Assembly (NCBI GenBank): GCA_001600615.1
Contig: BCKK01000005.1
Location: forward strand, 1,637,559-1,701,558
Direction of reading: 5' to 3'
DNA from: Dioszegia crocea
Lineage: Eukaryota; Basidiomycota; Tremellomycetes; Tremellales; Bulleribasidiaceae
Length of the DNA: 64,000 nt
Below, in pieces: positions 35,501 to 45,904 of the stretch; within the stretch, counting starts at the first letter, position 1; each line of letters starts with the position of its first letter. The notes beneath the pieces were generated by a model, which saw nothing but the letters and a program-made list of their open reading frames with translations, had not been told where the DNA came from and made no database searches. The position numbers were made by a program, and so were the translations under genes.

Positions 35501-36140
35501 CGACTGTTTTGTGCATTATGAAGGTAAACGGGCGGACGACATTGCAGCGGGGAGGTTCGCAGTTCGACAAGTTGTTGCTCAAGCGGTCAGTTGTACCCAT
35601 CCCTGCTTCAGACGAGACTTTGGGCAGAACTGATATCAAGCAGATGGAGTCTGAGCTCGCTCGACGTAAGGCTGTAGTCAATGGCGTGGATGGAAAGAGT
35701 GCGAAAGATGCCCTGGTGGGGATGTATGAAGCTGCGAAGTAAGCTAGCTTGCTCCTCCGGTTTCTCGAAGGGTTAACAGCTTACAATCGTAGGAAAGGGC
35801 ATAACGTCCATGCTGCACCTGCAAAACCTGATGCAGTGAGTTGACGTACCGTCCATTCTTTTGCATGGTCATCAAAGCTCACTTGTCTAGCTCATCCTTA
35901 CGGACTTCTTCGGTCGAGTATTGACCAAGAAACAATCCGCAGTCATGGACGATAATGGTGATGGTGAGTCTTCTCCCAGATGTCGATGCGGACCTGGAAA
36001 AGAACTGACAATAATCAGTCGACATGGATGAAGAGCATGATACACCTCCACCTCCGAAACGGTTCCGAGCGGTATACAAATTTCACGAAGGGTCAAGTAG
36101 CGCTGTTCGGAAGTGTATCAAGATGTCTACGTTGATGTGA
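32505..36140 (+). CDS. CTF18: Ctf18, large subunit of the alternative RFC clamp loader
   Basis: AAA+ ATPase that, with Ctf8, Dcc1 and Rfc2-5, loads PCNA for sister-chromatid cohesion and leading-strand synthesis. N-terminal 150 residues are acidic and disordered. Then MWVDKYRPKKFSDLLGED, Walker A GPPGFGKTT, NASDDRNAATV, Walker B VVVDEIDG, RRPIICICNDLYATSLRPLR, and VRSCLNTLQFI with the arginine region. The C-terminal collar follows, and the protein ends KFHEGSSSAVRKCIKMSTLM, close to the Ctf18 consensus that binds Dcc1/Ctf8. About ten or more introns; splice joins around 33150-33360 were not all resolved. 900-1000 residues. Confidence 0.9.
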
Positions 36141-36428
36141 GGGGGAAAGGGTTGAGGTTTTGCGCGTCTTGCGTGAAGGTGGGGTTGGCGGATCATTGGG
36201 ATCATTGGGATCTTGTCATGGGGTCTGTGTATTCAGGCGTAATAGTACTTGCATCATCGTCCTGTGGACACAACCTTGGGGCCGGGGCACCATTGAGATA
36301 GTCGGCAAGACCCGACGAGAGCTCTAGAATCATGAATGATTCCATCCTACATTGTCCGTCTATCAAGTAGGATTCTCGCAATTCTCAAAGTCCTTTTCCC
36401 GAGATCACTGCTGCGCCTGTACCGAGCT

Positions 36429-37709
36429 TCAAATCGTCTCACACCGTCCATCCTGAAGCGTGTACCCCTCATTGCATCTGAACGACCGGCATCGTCCGGA
36501 GAGACAAGTAACGCCCGTAGGATCGACCCCTTCGATCGTTGAGCAACTCAGTAAATCAGCAATCGACGCATGTCCCAGGCATAACCTTTCGACATTACTC
36601 ACTTTATGCCGATTGATACCCGGCGGATGTGCATATTCTGGCTATCAAGCTCGCCATGGAGACATCCACCACATGATTCTGATGAACAGTCAGCGGTTTC
36701 ACCCGGGCCGGACCTAATGGGCGCTCCATAATTACTTACCCATTTCAGTAGCCGTGTCAATACACTAGATATATCAGCAGAGGTACACCTAGTACGACGG
36801 AGAGACGAAGGACAACACACCTCATAAGCCTTATTCATACCCTGAATCATACACGCCTTCATCCCTCCAGGACACAAATGTCCCTCTTTCCGCGCACGTT
36901 CAGCCATCTCTGCCTTCAATTTCCGCCTCGTCAACCCGCTAGCCGCAGCCTCTGGGCTATGTACGTAAATATGGTTTGCGCCTGCTGCGCAAGTACCGCC
37001 AGTAACCGGGCTGACAATTGGGTTCCCACAGTAACATTCGTAGACCGTAGCGGGGGAAGCAGTGGGTCTGCGCCAAGCTACATATCGATTGCTGGCACAT
37101 AAGACGAAGCATTGTCGAGTGTCCGCTGTGGTTCCGGAGAGTGTGAGGCCGGCGGGGATGGAGGCACTCAGTGTACATCCGATGTGGTCGAATGTGGTTT
37201 GAAGGTAGGATGACTGGTGGATATCAGCTTTACGTCACTGGGAGTTGATAGTCTGTCCTAGGTGATCTAGCATCGAGCGAGAAGACTCACAGAGATTGAT
37301 CCAGTAGCGCAGGTATATCCACTCCCGGCGTTAAATCGTTTGCTTACGGCTATGGAGCGCTCGCTGCAGATGCAGGTGAATGTAGTCGTCGATGAAGTGA
37401 CATGCGAGAAGAAGAAGGGGTTTCTGGGTGTGGATTGAGCAATACAGTATGACTAAATTCGAGTGAGCGCTGGGTCTCTCCATAGTCTAAGCATAGAGTG
37501 GTCCTCTGTGTTGGGCCCGGAAATGAACACGCACCTGGCAAGTCTCTCGAGAGATCGTAGTTCCCGTCGACATTGAGACGTCATCAGGCCCAGTAGGCAG
37601 ACCGGAGGCAAGATAACAACCTGCGAAAGAGTTGTAGGTCGTTTGCGCCCTAGCGACTCGCGAGGCTGGGAGCGAGTAGCAACAGTGAACTGATGAGTGA
37701 GAGCAACAT
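36429..37709 (-). CDS. Secreted cysteine-rich protein with CPL1-like domain (protein B), frame offset near the N-terminus
   Basis: Paralogue in layout of the gene at 11486-12852. Signal peptide frame from ATG 37709: MLLSLISSLLLLAPSLA. The mature part begins TTYNSFAGCYLASG, matching FNSYVGC of protein A, but lies one base out of frame with the signal peptide. A 37-nt intron (gtcgct...ttcgcag) would bridge it only by removing that conserved start. Downstream exons join well: FTCICSERS, GSGYTCATGS, IGCTLSASIPAG, CFVLCASNRYVAW, YECYCGNP, a basic linker (RRKLKAEMAERARK), then the CPL1 domain CPGGMKAC, ESCGGC, NCSTIEG, VTCLSGRCRSFRC, QDGRCETI-stop. Two extra Cys modules compared with A. Either a real gene with an unseen start structure or one carrying a frameshift. 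Confidence 0.7.
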
Positions 37710-38038
37710 GGTGAGTGTTGATATGGCGTGAGAAGGAGAGATAAGTGATGATTGATATGATGAAGGGAATCATGTTTTTTTTGAAGATTTGGGACTGAAC
37801 ACACACCGTCCGGAATATAGCGTGTTAGCTACTTAAGCTTCGGGCCCTGCACACACACTTCGGAAGCTATTGCTGTGTGATGGTCCGCGTGCGCGCTTTT
37901 GGTTTTCTCAAGGCCATCATCTGTCAAATTAAGTCCTAATGTTCATCTCGATGACCTCAAAGTCCACCGTCAGCTCATACGATAGTGTAGTCAGCCTTCG
38001 GCGGTTCACGTACATGTCACAACAATCGATCCACTCCA

Positions 38039-38227
38039 ATGAGCCGAGCGGCTTCCGTCCTGATACGACAGGTCGTCCGAGCCTTGTTGCATGACGGGCT
38101 TAAGCGAGTGTATCACCGTGCAACCGCGCAGGAGTTGAGTAAGCATCAGTACTATGGATATCTGAAAGCTCCTCAACAGATGCTGATGAAGTTCATCGGC
38201 GCTCGCGGAATGCGGAGTCGGGCTTAA
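38039..38227 (+). CDS. Candidate small basic protein (weak)
   Basis: A 62-codon frame without introns. The product is basic and starts MSRAASVLIRQVVRALLHDG, which could form a mitochondrial-type amphipathic helix, followed by HQYYGYLKAPQQML. No family recognised, no splice support; composition alone does not separate it from chance. Confidence 0.25.
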   Translation: MSRAASVLIRQVVRALLHDGLKRVYHRATAQELSKHQYYGYLKAPQQMLMKFIGARGMRSRA

Positions 38228-38390
38228 TCGGATCCCCATACTGCAAACATTGCCCAAAGTAGCAATCCGGGTGCACTTCCCGGTGCCGCAAAGTAATCCC
38301 GCCGCTTACCCCGCACTGCCCCAGACTTACCGAAAGAGGCAAATTACCCCACTCAGGGTCTTTGGGTACGGCATGATTATGAAAAAAGGG

Positions 38391-38552
38391 GGTCCGGAAA
38401 GGTCCGAGCCAGCTTCCGGAAGGTCCGGATTCTCTCGGACCGAGTCGGGATGCCGGAATGCAAGGGGCAACGTCCAAGGGAAATTAAGGAAACTGGAATA
38501 GATCCGACGGGATCTGAAACAATCAATGATCCGGCGGATTTCGGCACGGACC
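38391..38552. promoter_or_regulatory. Cluster of GGTCCG motifs in both orientations
   Basis: GGTCCG at 38391, 38401 and 38422, and its reverse CGGACC at 38436 and 38547, five in 162 bp. Some extend to TCCGGA palindromes. A possible binding-site cluster for the bHLH gene or CPL1-like protein B. Confidence 0.4.
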
Positions 38553-39672
38553 CTGAAAGGAAGGTCCCGACCCTGAGCCCCTGGGGTTTACCCTGAAAGT
38601 CGAACTCTCCCGGGTCCCACCCCCCTTGCCCCTTGGAGTGTGTTGATGGAGCCGTTGCAGCCCCCTTCGCTATCTCTCTTCAACATCCACTGAGATACCA
38701 TTGAAGTCTTCACTTCAACTACCTATCCCCGCTCCCCCGTCTCCCCTGCTGTGATTTGGATACCGCGCTTGGTGAGTCTTTGATCTTGAGAAGAGGGAGT
38801 GAGCGGGTTGTCAGCCGGGGAAGTTGGAGATGCGGATAGATAAGGAGGAGGGTATTGTGTGAAGCAAAGGATGGGTATCGGGATGGATATTGAAGATGAG
38901 GGTCGTACTATGGATGGAAAGCCGAGGCTCTGGCGAGCGATTGTTTGCGTCGCATGAGCTGGAGAATCGAAGGGCTACGTGCGGAGTGGCAAGAACGAGG
39001 CTGGGTCGATTCCTTATCGCGTGACCACCCGCCCGGATCTTGGATTTCCACCATCCCTCAATCCAGGTCACCTATCACAAGTCCATAGATACCCAGTCTC
39101 TCCCATATTTCCATCCCTGCATTGTAGAATCCTATTCTGTTGAAGAGATCATAAGCTTACGCGCATTCTTCTCTCCATGTCGACCACTTTTGCCCAATCA
39201 CGCAATCTCTTTTTTCGCATTTCCCTCCTTTCGCTCATCTCCGCCACCTTGCAATCTGACAGCTCGCGACCCAATCCAGTCTCTCCTACCATCCGCCAAC
39301 CACCCCCGCCACTACCACTCATCCCCATTCCATCAGCAGCATCTATTATATAGCACACCTCTCGATCTCTCCACTACCAGATCGGACCCTCTCTGCCTTT
39401 TACCCGGCATAAACCCCCCCGAAAGTCGCCAAGTTGGGTGAATAAATCCCCTACCCAGGCCTCCTTCCGCCCTCCTTGTGCACGTTTGAGATTCGTCTCG
39501 CGGCACGCCATCCCCCCCTTTCTTGACATTGAGATATCCACATCCCTCACCATCACCCCCGATCCGATACCACATTTAATCATATCCATTTATAATCTAC
39601 GATAAACCCACGCCACTCTACGAAAAACTCCACCATCTACACCCTTGTAGATCGCACGACTTATCATTCACG

Positions 39673-41238
39673 ATGACCACTACCAACTTCTCCCCTTATT
39701 CCAGCTCGCCCGAAGCCAAACTTGAGCGATTTTCCCCCTTACAATCCCAATCGGACATTATGCCGGCCGATCTTCCCATCCCGGCCGCACTTCCCAAATC
39801 CAAGGCGAAACCGCGAAAGCGAGTCAACACGGCCGAGAAGCGTCACCAGCACAATGCTGTTGAGCGACAGCGTCGCGAGACGCTCAACTCCAAGTTCTTC
39901 GTCCTTGCCCGTCTTTTGCCTTCTTTGGCCAAGACGTCCCGACCGAGTAAATCTGCTATTGTCAAGGGCTCCATTGCGCATTTGACGAAGCAGCGAGACC
40001 AGCGTCTCCTTGCTGCGCGCCTTCTAAGGCAGTTGTGCGCGGAGAGGGATGAGCTTGCGAAGGAGTGCAATGAGTGGCGCGCTGCGAGCGGGTTTGCAGG
40101 CGGGCCAGAGACCGCTGCGACTACGGCGTGGACGGACGAGATGGATGATGTCTGCCTTGTGGAGAAGGAGACTTTTGGCGAGTTTGCAGAGGAAGGTGAA
40201 GTGGGGGATGCAGGTGATGATGGCGAGGATCAGGACCAGGACGAGGCGATGGACCTTCCTCCTCCCGCCGCCCCTCTCACGAGCCGGGCAATGGGGATTG
40301 AACAGGCCACCGCGGCTGTCTCTCGATTCGATAGCACCGCTATGGGTCTCATCACACCGAGATCATCGACCGACATTGACCCACTCTCACTCGCACTGGG
40401 CATGTCGATGCCGATGCACGACCTCCCCACTCACAGCTCCGAAATCAACTGGCCATCAAACTTTGATTTCTCAGCCTCCGTCCCTGGCCTGACTGCCGAG
40501 CCCATCTCCATCACCCACCCCAATGCACTCCGCGCGTCGGCCTCTATGCCATTCACGACTTTCATGTCTGAGTCTTCCTCTGGCTCGCCGACCGGCTCGT
40601 TACTCGGGAGCCTCCCTACTCCTCCCCAAACGAGCGACTTTTCACAATTCACCCACACACCCTCTCCCCGATCCAGCGGGTCCGGGTCAGGCTCATTCGA
40701 AGACAAGTCACACTCCCACATGCCGCAACTCCAACAGCAGGCTCGATCCCACTTTCCAAACCCCCTCCTATCCCAAAGTGCTCAAAACGCATTCAACAGC
40801 CAATCGCGATCTCAATGGAGTCAGCAGGATCAACTCCTCTTCCTCCACTCGCTCCAGCAACAGCAGTTGCAGCAGCAGCAGCTGGTTGATATGCACGCAC
40901 GCGGCCTAGGCCCTTCCTCCCCTTCAGTACCGTTCGGTCGATCGCAGAGTCTCGGATCCGAGGGGTTCTCCCAAAACATCCACTCGGCCAGTCAATCCTT
41001 GCCACTCTACTCTGCCGGCACGCTCCAACAAATGCAATTGCAGCAGATGTTGCAGCAGCAGCAGGAGGCCCAGCAGCTGCATCAGCAACAGATGGCGGCT
41101 CAGGCAATGTCAATGTCGCGCGGTGCGAATATGCCAAATGAGCAGTTGGAGGCTTGGCGAAAGATTGCCATGGGCCCTGGGAGCGGTGCGAGGGCTGAAT
41201 TTGGGATGTGGGCGCAGAATGCTTTGAAGGGATATTAG
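39673..41238 (+). CDS. bHLH transcription factor
   Basis: Single exon, 521 residues. A basic helix-loop-helix at residues about 50-120: basic part RVNTAEKRHQHNAVERQRRE with the H-E-R residues that read E-boxes, helix 1 LNSKFFVLARLLPSL, a loop, and helix 2 KSAIVKGSIAHLTKQR running on into a short helix (LLRQLCAERDELAKECNEW). The rest is disordered: an acidic patch (EDQDQDEAMD), Ser/Pro-rich stretches, then Gln-rich runs (LQQQQLQQQQLV, LQQMQLQQMLQQQQEAQQ) typical of activation regions. Target genes cannot be told. No intron, unlike almost all neighbours, and a leader that may be 1 kb long with an upstream frame. Confidence 0.88.
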   Translation: MTTTNFSPYSSSPEAKLERFSPLQSQSDIMPADLPIPAALPKSKAKPRKRVNTAEKRHQHNAVERQRRETLNSKFFVLARLLPSLAKTSRPSKSAIVKGSIAHLTKQRDQRLLAARLLRQLCAERDELAKECNEWRAASGFAGGPETAATTAWTDEMDDVCLVEKETFGEFAEEGEVGDAGDDGEDQDQDEAMDLPPPAAPLTSRAMGIEQATAAVSRFDSTAMGLITPRSSTDIDPLSLALGMSMPMHDLPTHSSEINWPSNFDFSASVPGLTAEPISITHPNALRASASMPFTTFMSESSSGSPTGSLLGSLPTPPQTSDFSQFTHTPSPRSSGSGSGSFEDKSHSHMPQLQQQARSHFPNPLLSQSAQNAFNSQSRSQWSQQDQLLFLHSLQQQQLQQQQLVDMHARGLGPSSPSVPFGRSQSLGSEGFSQNIHSASQSLPLYSAGTLQQMQLQQMLQQQQEAQQLHQQQMAAQAMSMSRGANMPNEQLEAWRKIAMGPGSGARAEFGMWAQNALKGY

Positions 41239-41713
41239 GCGAAGTGCGAGATTGGATGGGGTGGGGTAGCTGTTGTTTTGAGGGTGATTTTTGTTTTTCC
41301 TTTAATCTTTTTGGGCGCGGTATGGGAGTTGGGGCAGTTATGTTTGGTTGTTATATATATCCCGTTGAGGTTTGGGGAGGGAGGGAGGGAGAGGAAGGGG
41401 GCCGTTGTAATCAGTACTTTACATACTCTCTCTTGTTATATTTGGGGTAAAGGACAACGGAAAAACAGAATAGTAAAAGTATGATATGGTGAGCAGATAT
41501 GCAAGATACAAGTACAACTCTCTAACTAGTACAATGGGTCAATTGGGGCGGGGTGGACAGTGGACATAGACACTTCATCAAGGGCGCCACTTGGATGAAT
41601 TGCCACTGAGAAAAAAAAAGTCAAGACTCTTTCACCGTCACAACATCTTATCTTACCATTTCTCTTCTGACCTACGACGCTCTCTGCATTATTTCAGCAC
41701 AAACAGCATCAAT
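41239..41713. other. Intergenic region bHLH / SERF gene
   Basis: 3' flank of the bHLH gene and promoter of the SERF gene. No gene seen. Confidence 0.5.
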
Positions 41714-42607
41714 ATGACCCGTGAGTTCTTGATCCTCTCGGTATATCGTCACTCAGAGGGCGGGGAGACGCCAGCGAGCCAGATCCTTTGTGTTTGCGAT
41801 AGGCGATAGGCTGTCGAGTCTCGACTTGACAAGACAAGACACTCTGCAGTCAGGCCATTATGTCGGCAAGATCCCAACTACGGAATACTGCTTCATGATC
41901 AGGGAACACAAGGACGCCATCTGAGGTTGAGCCGGGCGGATGATCATGATTGACAACAATCAATCGCCTAAATCACTCTGGTCCTCATACTTCTTGGGCT
42001 GGATTGTGTAGCGTATGAAAGGTTGTATACTGATACTTTACAGGAGGGGATCAACGAGATCGGGACAGGGCAAAGAACTTGGCCAAGCTGTAAGTTTATA
42101 TCTGATCCAGCTATCAGAATCGCTACACAAGGACGACGTACAGTTCTGAGCTGGAGAGATGGGGAGAAACTTCAATCAACGAAAATGGCAGCTGGTCTTC
42201 GGAACGAAGTAGGGACGCGAAGAACGGGCTATTGATGGGTTTTAGGACTCTGTTCAGGCGTGTGCTGATATCTCAGACAAGCGGCCGGAGCGAAAAAGAG
42301 TGGGAACCCTCAACAACGAAGAGAAGCGTATGTCTTAGCTTTAGTCTCTACACCCCCTTCGCCAGCTGTCGATACCGATCCGGATATGAGATGCTGATGC
42401 TCAATCAGGGACGCCAAGGCTCTAGCAGACAAGTAGGTCCCTCCTCCTCGCTTTACCGATATCATCACCCACATTAAACCTATTGGCTGACCAGTCAGGA
42501 TCGCCGCAAAGGCACTAGCGGCCGAACAAGCTGCGCTGGACCCGAAGTTGAAAGTCGGAGTGGCAGCTAAGGCGGGTACAGCGCCCGGTGGGACAGGGAA
42601 GAAATAG
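41714..42607 (+). CDS. SERF/4F5-family small protein
   Basis: Five exons (41714-41720, 42044-42089, 42277-42327, 42409-42432, 42499-42607) give 78 residues. Starts MTRGDQRDRDRAKNLAKL, the 4F5 motif, then basic and Ala/Lys-rich helix (NPQQRREADAKALADKIAAK) and a flexible end (GTAPGGTGKK). SERF proteins are small and charged, and are known to bind nucleic acids and to alter protein aggregation; the cellular role in yeasts is unclear. The gene is mostly intron: the first exon has 7 nt and the fourth 24 nt. All donors are GTGAGT, GTAAGT, GTATGT or GTAGGT. Confidence 0.85.
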
Positions 42608-43019
42608 GCGTAGTGCGCCTATAGTAGCCGAGGAATGTGGGGTGGATTTAAGGCGGGTAGGGTGCGGTTCCCGGTGCCCCCGGTGTCCGAGGTGCGTTGC
42701 CTGCCCCACTGGTATAAATGCCTTTCAGGCTGATTCCCACAGGTTCATCAGAGGTTTTCATTTCAGTGAGGACATAGATGGGTATGCATATAGCTAAGCA
42801 CTATTTTCCAAGTCGGGGCGGCATAGTTGGCGTGGTGGGTAGTTTTACTACAGGGAGGGGACTTCTAATTCTACACTAATAGCGCATTTGAATCTTCTAT
42901 TTGTTCTGAGTACTCTACAGGTGGAGGTGAGTGTAGCTATTTCCTCTACGCCCTTTCCCCATCTTTGACCCCCGACTCTCAACTTCACCCTTTCTCCTGA
43001 TACCCCGAATCCAGCCCCG
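42608..43019. other. Convergent intergenic region
   Basis: 3' flanks of the SERF gene and the 43020 gene. No gene seen. Confidence 0.5.
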
Positions 43020-44704
43020 CTACCTAGTCGATACCCTCTTCTTCCCTCGTCCAGGCCTGCTCCCACCCCGCCCCCGCCCTCCACCGACCGACCTAGATTG
43101 CCGATGTCCCAGCGGTCTAAACATATCCGCTAGGCCCAATTCCATTTGGTTCACAGGCACATCTTGCTCTTCCGACCTATCCCCACCCATCCCCTCAGAG
43201 CCCTCGACCTCAGCCCCATCCCCAAGCCTGCCAGCCTCTGTCCCCGTGGCCACCTCCTCGGACGCTTCCGCCCGGCCTTCCGATCCATCCTCCATTGACA
43301 TATCTGGCGATACATCCCTTGTACTCCCTCCACTTCCACCCTTACTCCCCACTGGCGGCACCGCTAACCCCTCTCCACGCGGCCTTCCCGCCCTCCCACC
43401 ATCGTCCCTTATGTCCGAACACGAGCTCAATCTCGATGCCGTCCTCGATGTCCCACGACCCAATAATGCCGTCGAGCTCGGTGTACTCCGCCTACTCAGC
43501 CCGATTTTGGACGGACCAGGCGATCTCCCTCTTCTTCCTGTCCATTCTAATCCCTGTCCCTCCGGTCCCGATGCCATGTCTGCATCACCCGTCGCGCCTA
43601 ATGCAGGCCTGATGACACCCTCATCACTCACACTCCTCATTCCCGCCAAACCCCCAATCCCCAGACCCACACCCAGAGGGGCCGCAGCCGAACTAGCCGA
43701 CCTCATAGCGTTCGATAGCGTCGTAGCGCTCCTCGGCCGACCTCGGTAGATCATTACAGACCTCGGATCCGTCTGAGCACCTTGGGGTAGTTGATGCGTC
43801 CCAAACCCTTCAATCTCTGCTGCGCGCTCCGTCTTACTTGGGCTGTAGAGGGTAGGATGGGAAGACCGAAGAGAGTTTAGATGAAGAGACAGAGCTTGCG
43901 GAGCGGAGATGGAGCGACTGATCAATGGTGGGTGTGTCAATCCGGTAGATGGGTCAACAGGGCGAATGGTGGATGTTGAGATACATGGTGAGTGGGGATG
44001 GAGAGGCTGGATGGGGGTAGTAGGGACAGTATGTGAACCTTGAGCCCTAAAAGGGATGGCGGAATGGGCAGCGTATGGAGTGTTGGGATATGAAGTGTGG
44101 GAATTCCGAGAGTGACCTTGGGTCTGAGTGTTCGGGTCGTAGTATGCCGGAGTTGGAGGTAAGGAGGTACGGCCGAGTGGACGCATACGTCTAATCTCAC
44201 GTCAGCTATCGACGTATGCAAAATTTTCCAGGGTTTACGCTCGAGCCTCCGCCGAAAGGAACAATGTCGACTTACTGAGAGTAAAATCTTCCAATCCCTG
44301 TAAATCTCGCACTGTGCCTTCCAGACTCACACCCGCCCGTATCCAAGCCATCTGTGGCTATAGACAACGGAGACTCCTGCTCCCCTGCCCGGCCTTTACC
44401 TACGGGCGATGGAGTCAGTGGCGAGACCACCGTGCCCTGGCGTCGGTTGATCAGGCGGTGATGCGGTAATTCGGCCAGTGGCGGCGGACGGAATTTGGGG
44501 GCATGGAGGATTGTATTGGGTGGTGGGAAGTGGGGTGTGGGGCGGTTTGGGGGATGAGAGAGAAGGTGTTCCCTTTCGGACTGGGGTGTTAGGACTAGAC
44601 ACTGGTAATGGGTTGACACGGAGTAGAGGACAGTAGGAATGAGATGAGAGACTTACATCTGCATCGGAGTATAGGCAGATATGTTGAAGAATCCACTGGA
44701 ACAT
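43020..44704 (-). CDS. Disordered protein with RG-rich C-terminus, unknown function
   Basis: Not recognised. Three exons (44704-44657, 44601-44276, 44190-43020) give 514 residues. It opens MFQWILQHICLYSDADCLVL. Around residue 110-145 is a stretch that may be a conserved motif: FTGIGRFYSQ, spliced to RMRPLGRTSLPPTPAYYD. The remainder is low complexity: Ser/Pro/Thr, then an acidic Glu/Gly part (EASEEVATGTEAG, EGSEGMGGDRSEEQD) and finally an Arg-Gly tail (GGGRGRGGSRPGRGKKRV) of the kind that binds RNA. No membrane segments. The exon joins keep frame through two ordinary introns, so the gene is likely real; the function is open. Confidence 0.7.
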
Positions 44705-45904
44705 TGCTTTGATCGCCTGCTATTTTCGGGTGTGCTGTGTGGGTAGGATGAAGGGTGGATTGGGCAAGCGACAAGAAGGGCTAGAGGTACAGATATAGTC
44801 GAGTTGAGTCATCCATCAACGGTTATGCTGACAGGCTGAGCTCAGGCGTATTTTGAGCTCAGGGCAAGTATGGGGTAAGGATAGTCGGGGGATAAGGGTA
44901 AGGGAAGCCAAGGAAGCGACAGGATGGTCCTTCAACGTAACATCCAACTTCCAAGACCAACATGTATAGATCCAACTTGTATGTTAGCCTAAGATGACAA
45001 GACTTGACCTCACCCCACCCCGAACCTTTTTTTCGACAACTGAACATACCTTCTTTCCCAACCAACCCTTGCTTTGTTGTCAAAGGAACACCCGATCCTC
45101 CCAAAATCCCTTAGCGCCTGCCGCCGGTATCGCCGCTTGCCCCCACACGCAGCTCGGACCCATGTGGCGTGATATTCAGAGGTCATAGCGAGAGTAAAGG
45201 TTGGTTCTGATGGGATTGGTGATGGGATCGTTGTTGTAGCTCATAGCGTCAGCCATCTCAAGCCTGCCTTTGGTCGTCCTGTTGAGAATACACCTACCAT
45301 CAACCTCTACTCGCTTCCCCTTCTCTTGTAAGTTTTCATTTAAGCCACCTCAACCCTGTCCCAGCGGTACGTCAATCTCGCCCCCTCGCTCGACCCTCAA
45401 AGGTGTGTGTGTGTGTGTGTCCGGGTGGGGAAAGCCTTCAGGCACGGCCTTGTAACAACGCTCGAACAACCCAACTGATGCGAGGTAAAGGAGGGTTGTT
45501 GTGAGCTTGGACCGAGGTCTTGGGTCTGCGCCGATTACGCCGCAATGCGTAGGGTGGGGACAATGCCCTGAAAGAAGGGGCACGAGGGGGACAAGGTGAA
45601 ACATGGAAGATTTTCGGGCCTCGTTTCAGAGTTTGCAGTGGAGGAGGTGAGTGTGGCACTTTGCCTCGCTAGGCAGATCTTACATCAAGACTGGTTATGA
45701 TTGTCATTCTTTTGCTATCTGTAATTGATGAGCCCCTTGTACCCATGCAAGAATATCGACAAAGACATACATACATTAAGATAAAGACTCATCGTTCGCC
45801 ACGACAAAGCAACCAGCGGCGAAACTTCCTCATATCTACCCGCCCTCCACTTCACCAACTCGACAGTTCGCTACTCCCCCGCAACAACACCTCCACTCCC
45901 CGCC
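44705..45904. other. Intergenic region, about 1.2 kb
   Basis: Promoter side of the 43020 gene and 3' flank of NSE1. Contains a (GT)9 run. No gene seen. Confidence 0.5.
45403..45420 (+). repeat. (GT)9 microsatellite
   Basis: Nine GT units in the intergenic region, likely variable between strains. Confidence 0.9.

Larger units (their letters stand above)
37710..39672. other. Long divergent intergenic region before the bHLH gene
   Basis: Nearly 2 kb. Holds one weak small frame (38039-38227), a cluster of GGTCCG motifs (38391-38552), a pyrimidine-rich stretch from about 38620 that looks like a transcription start region, a GTGAGT at 38770 that may open a leader intron, and a 133-codon upstream frame (39040-39441). 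Confidence 0.5.

Noticed and set aside
39040..39441. 133-codon frame as a separate gene
   Set aside because: Lies in the probable leader of the bHLH gene; treated as an upstream frame rather than a gene.
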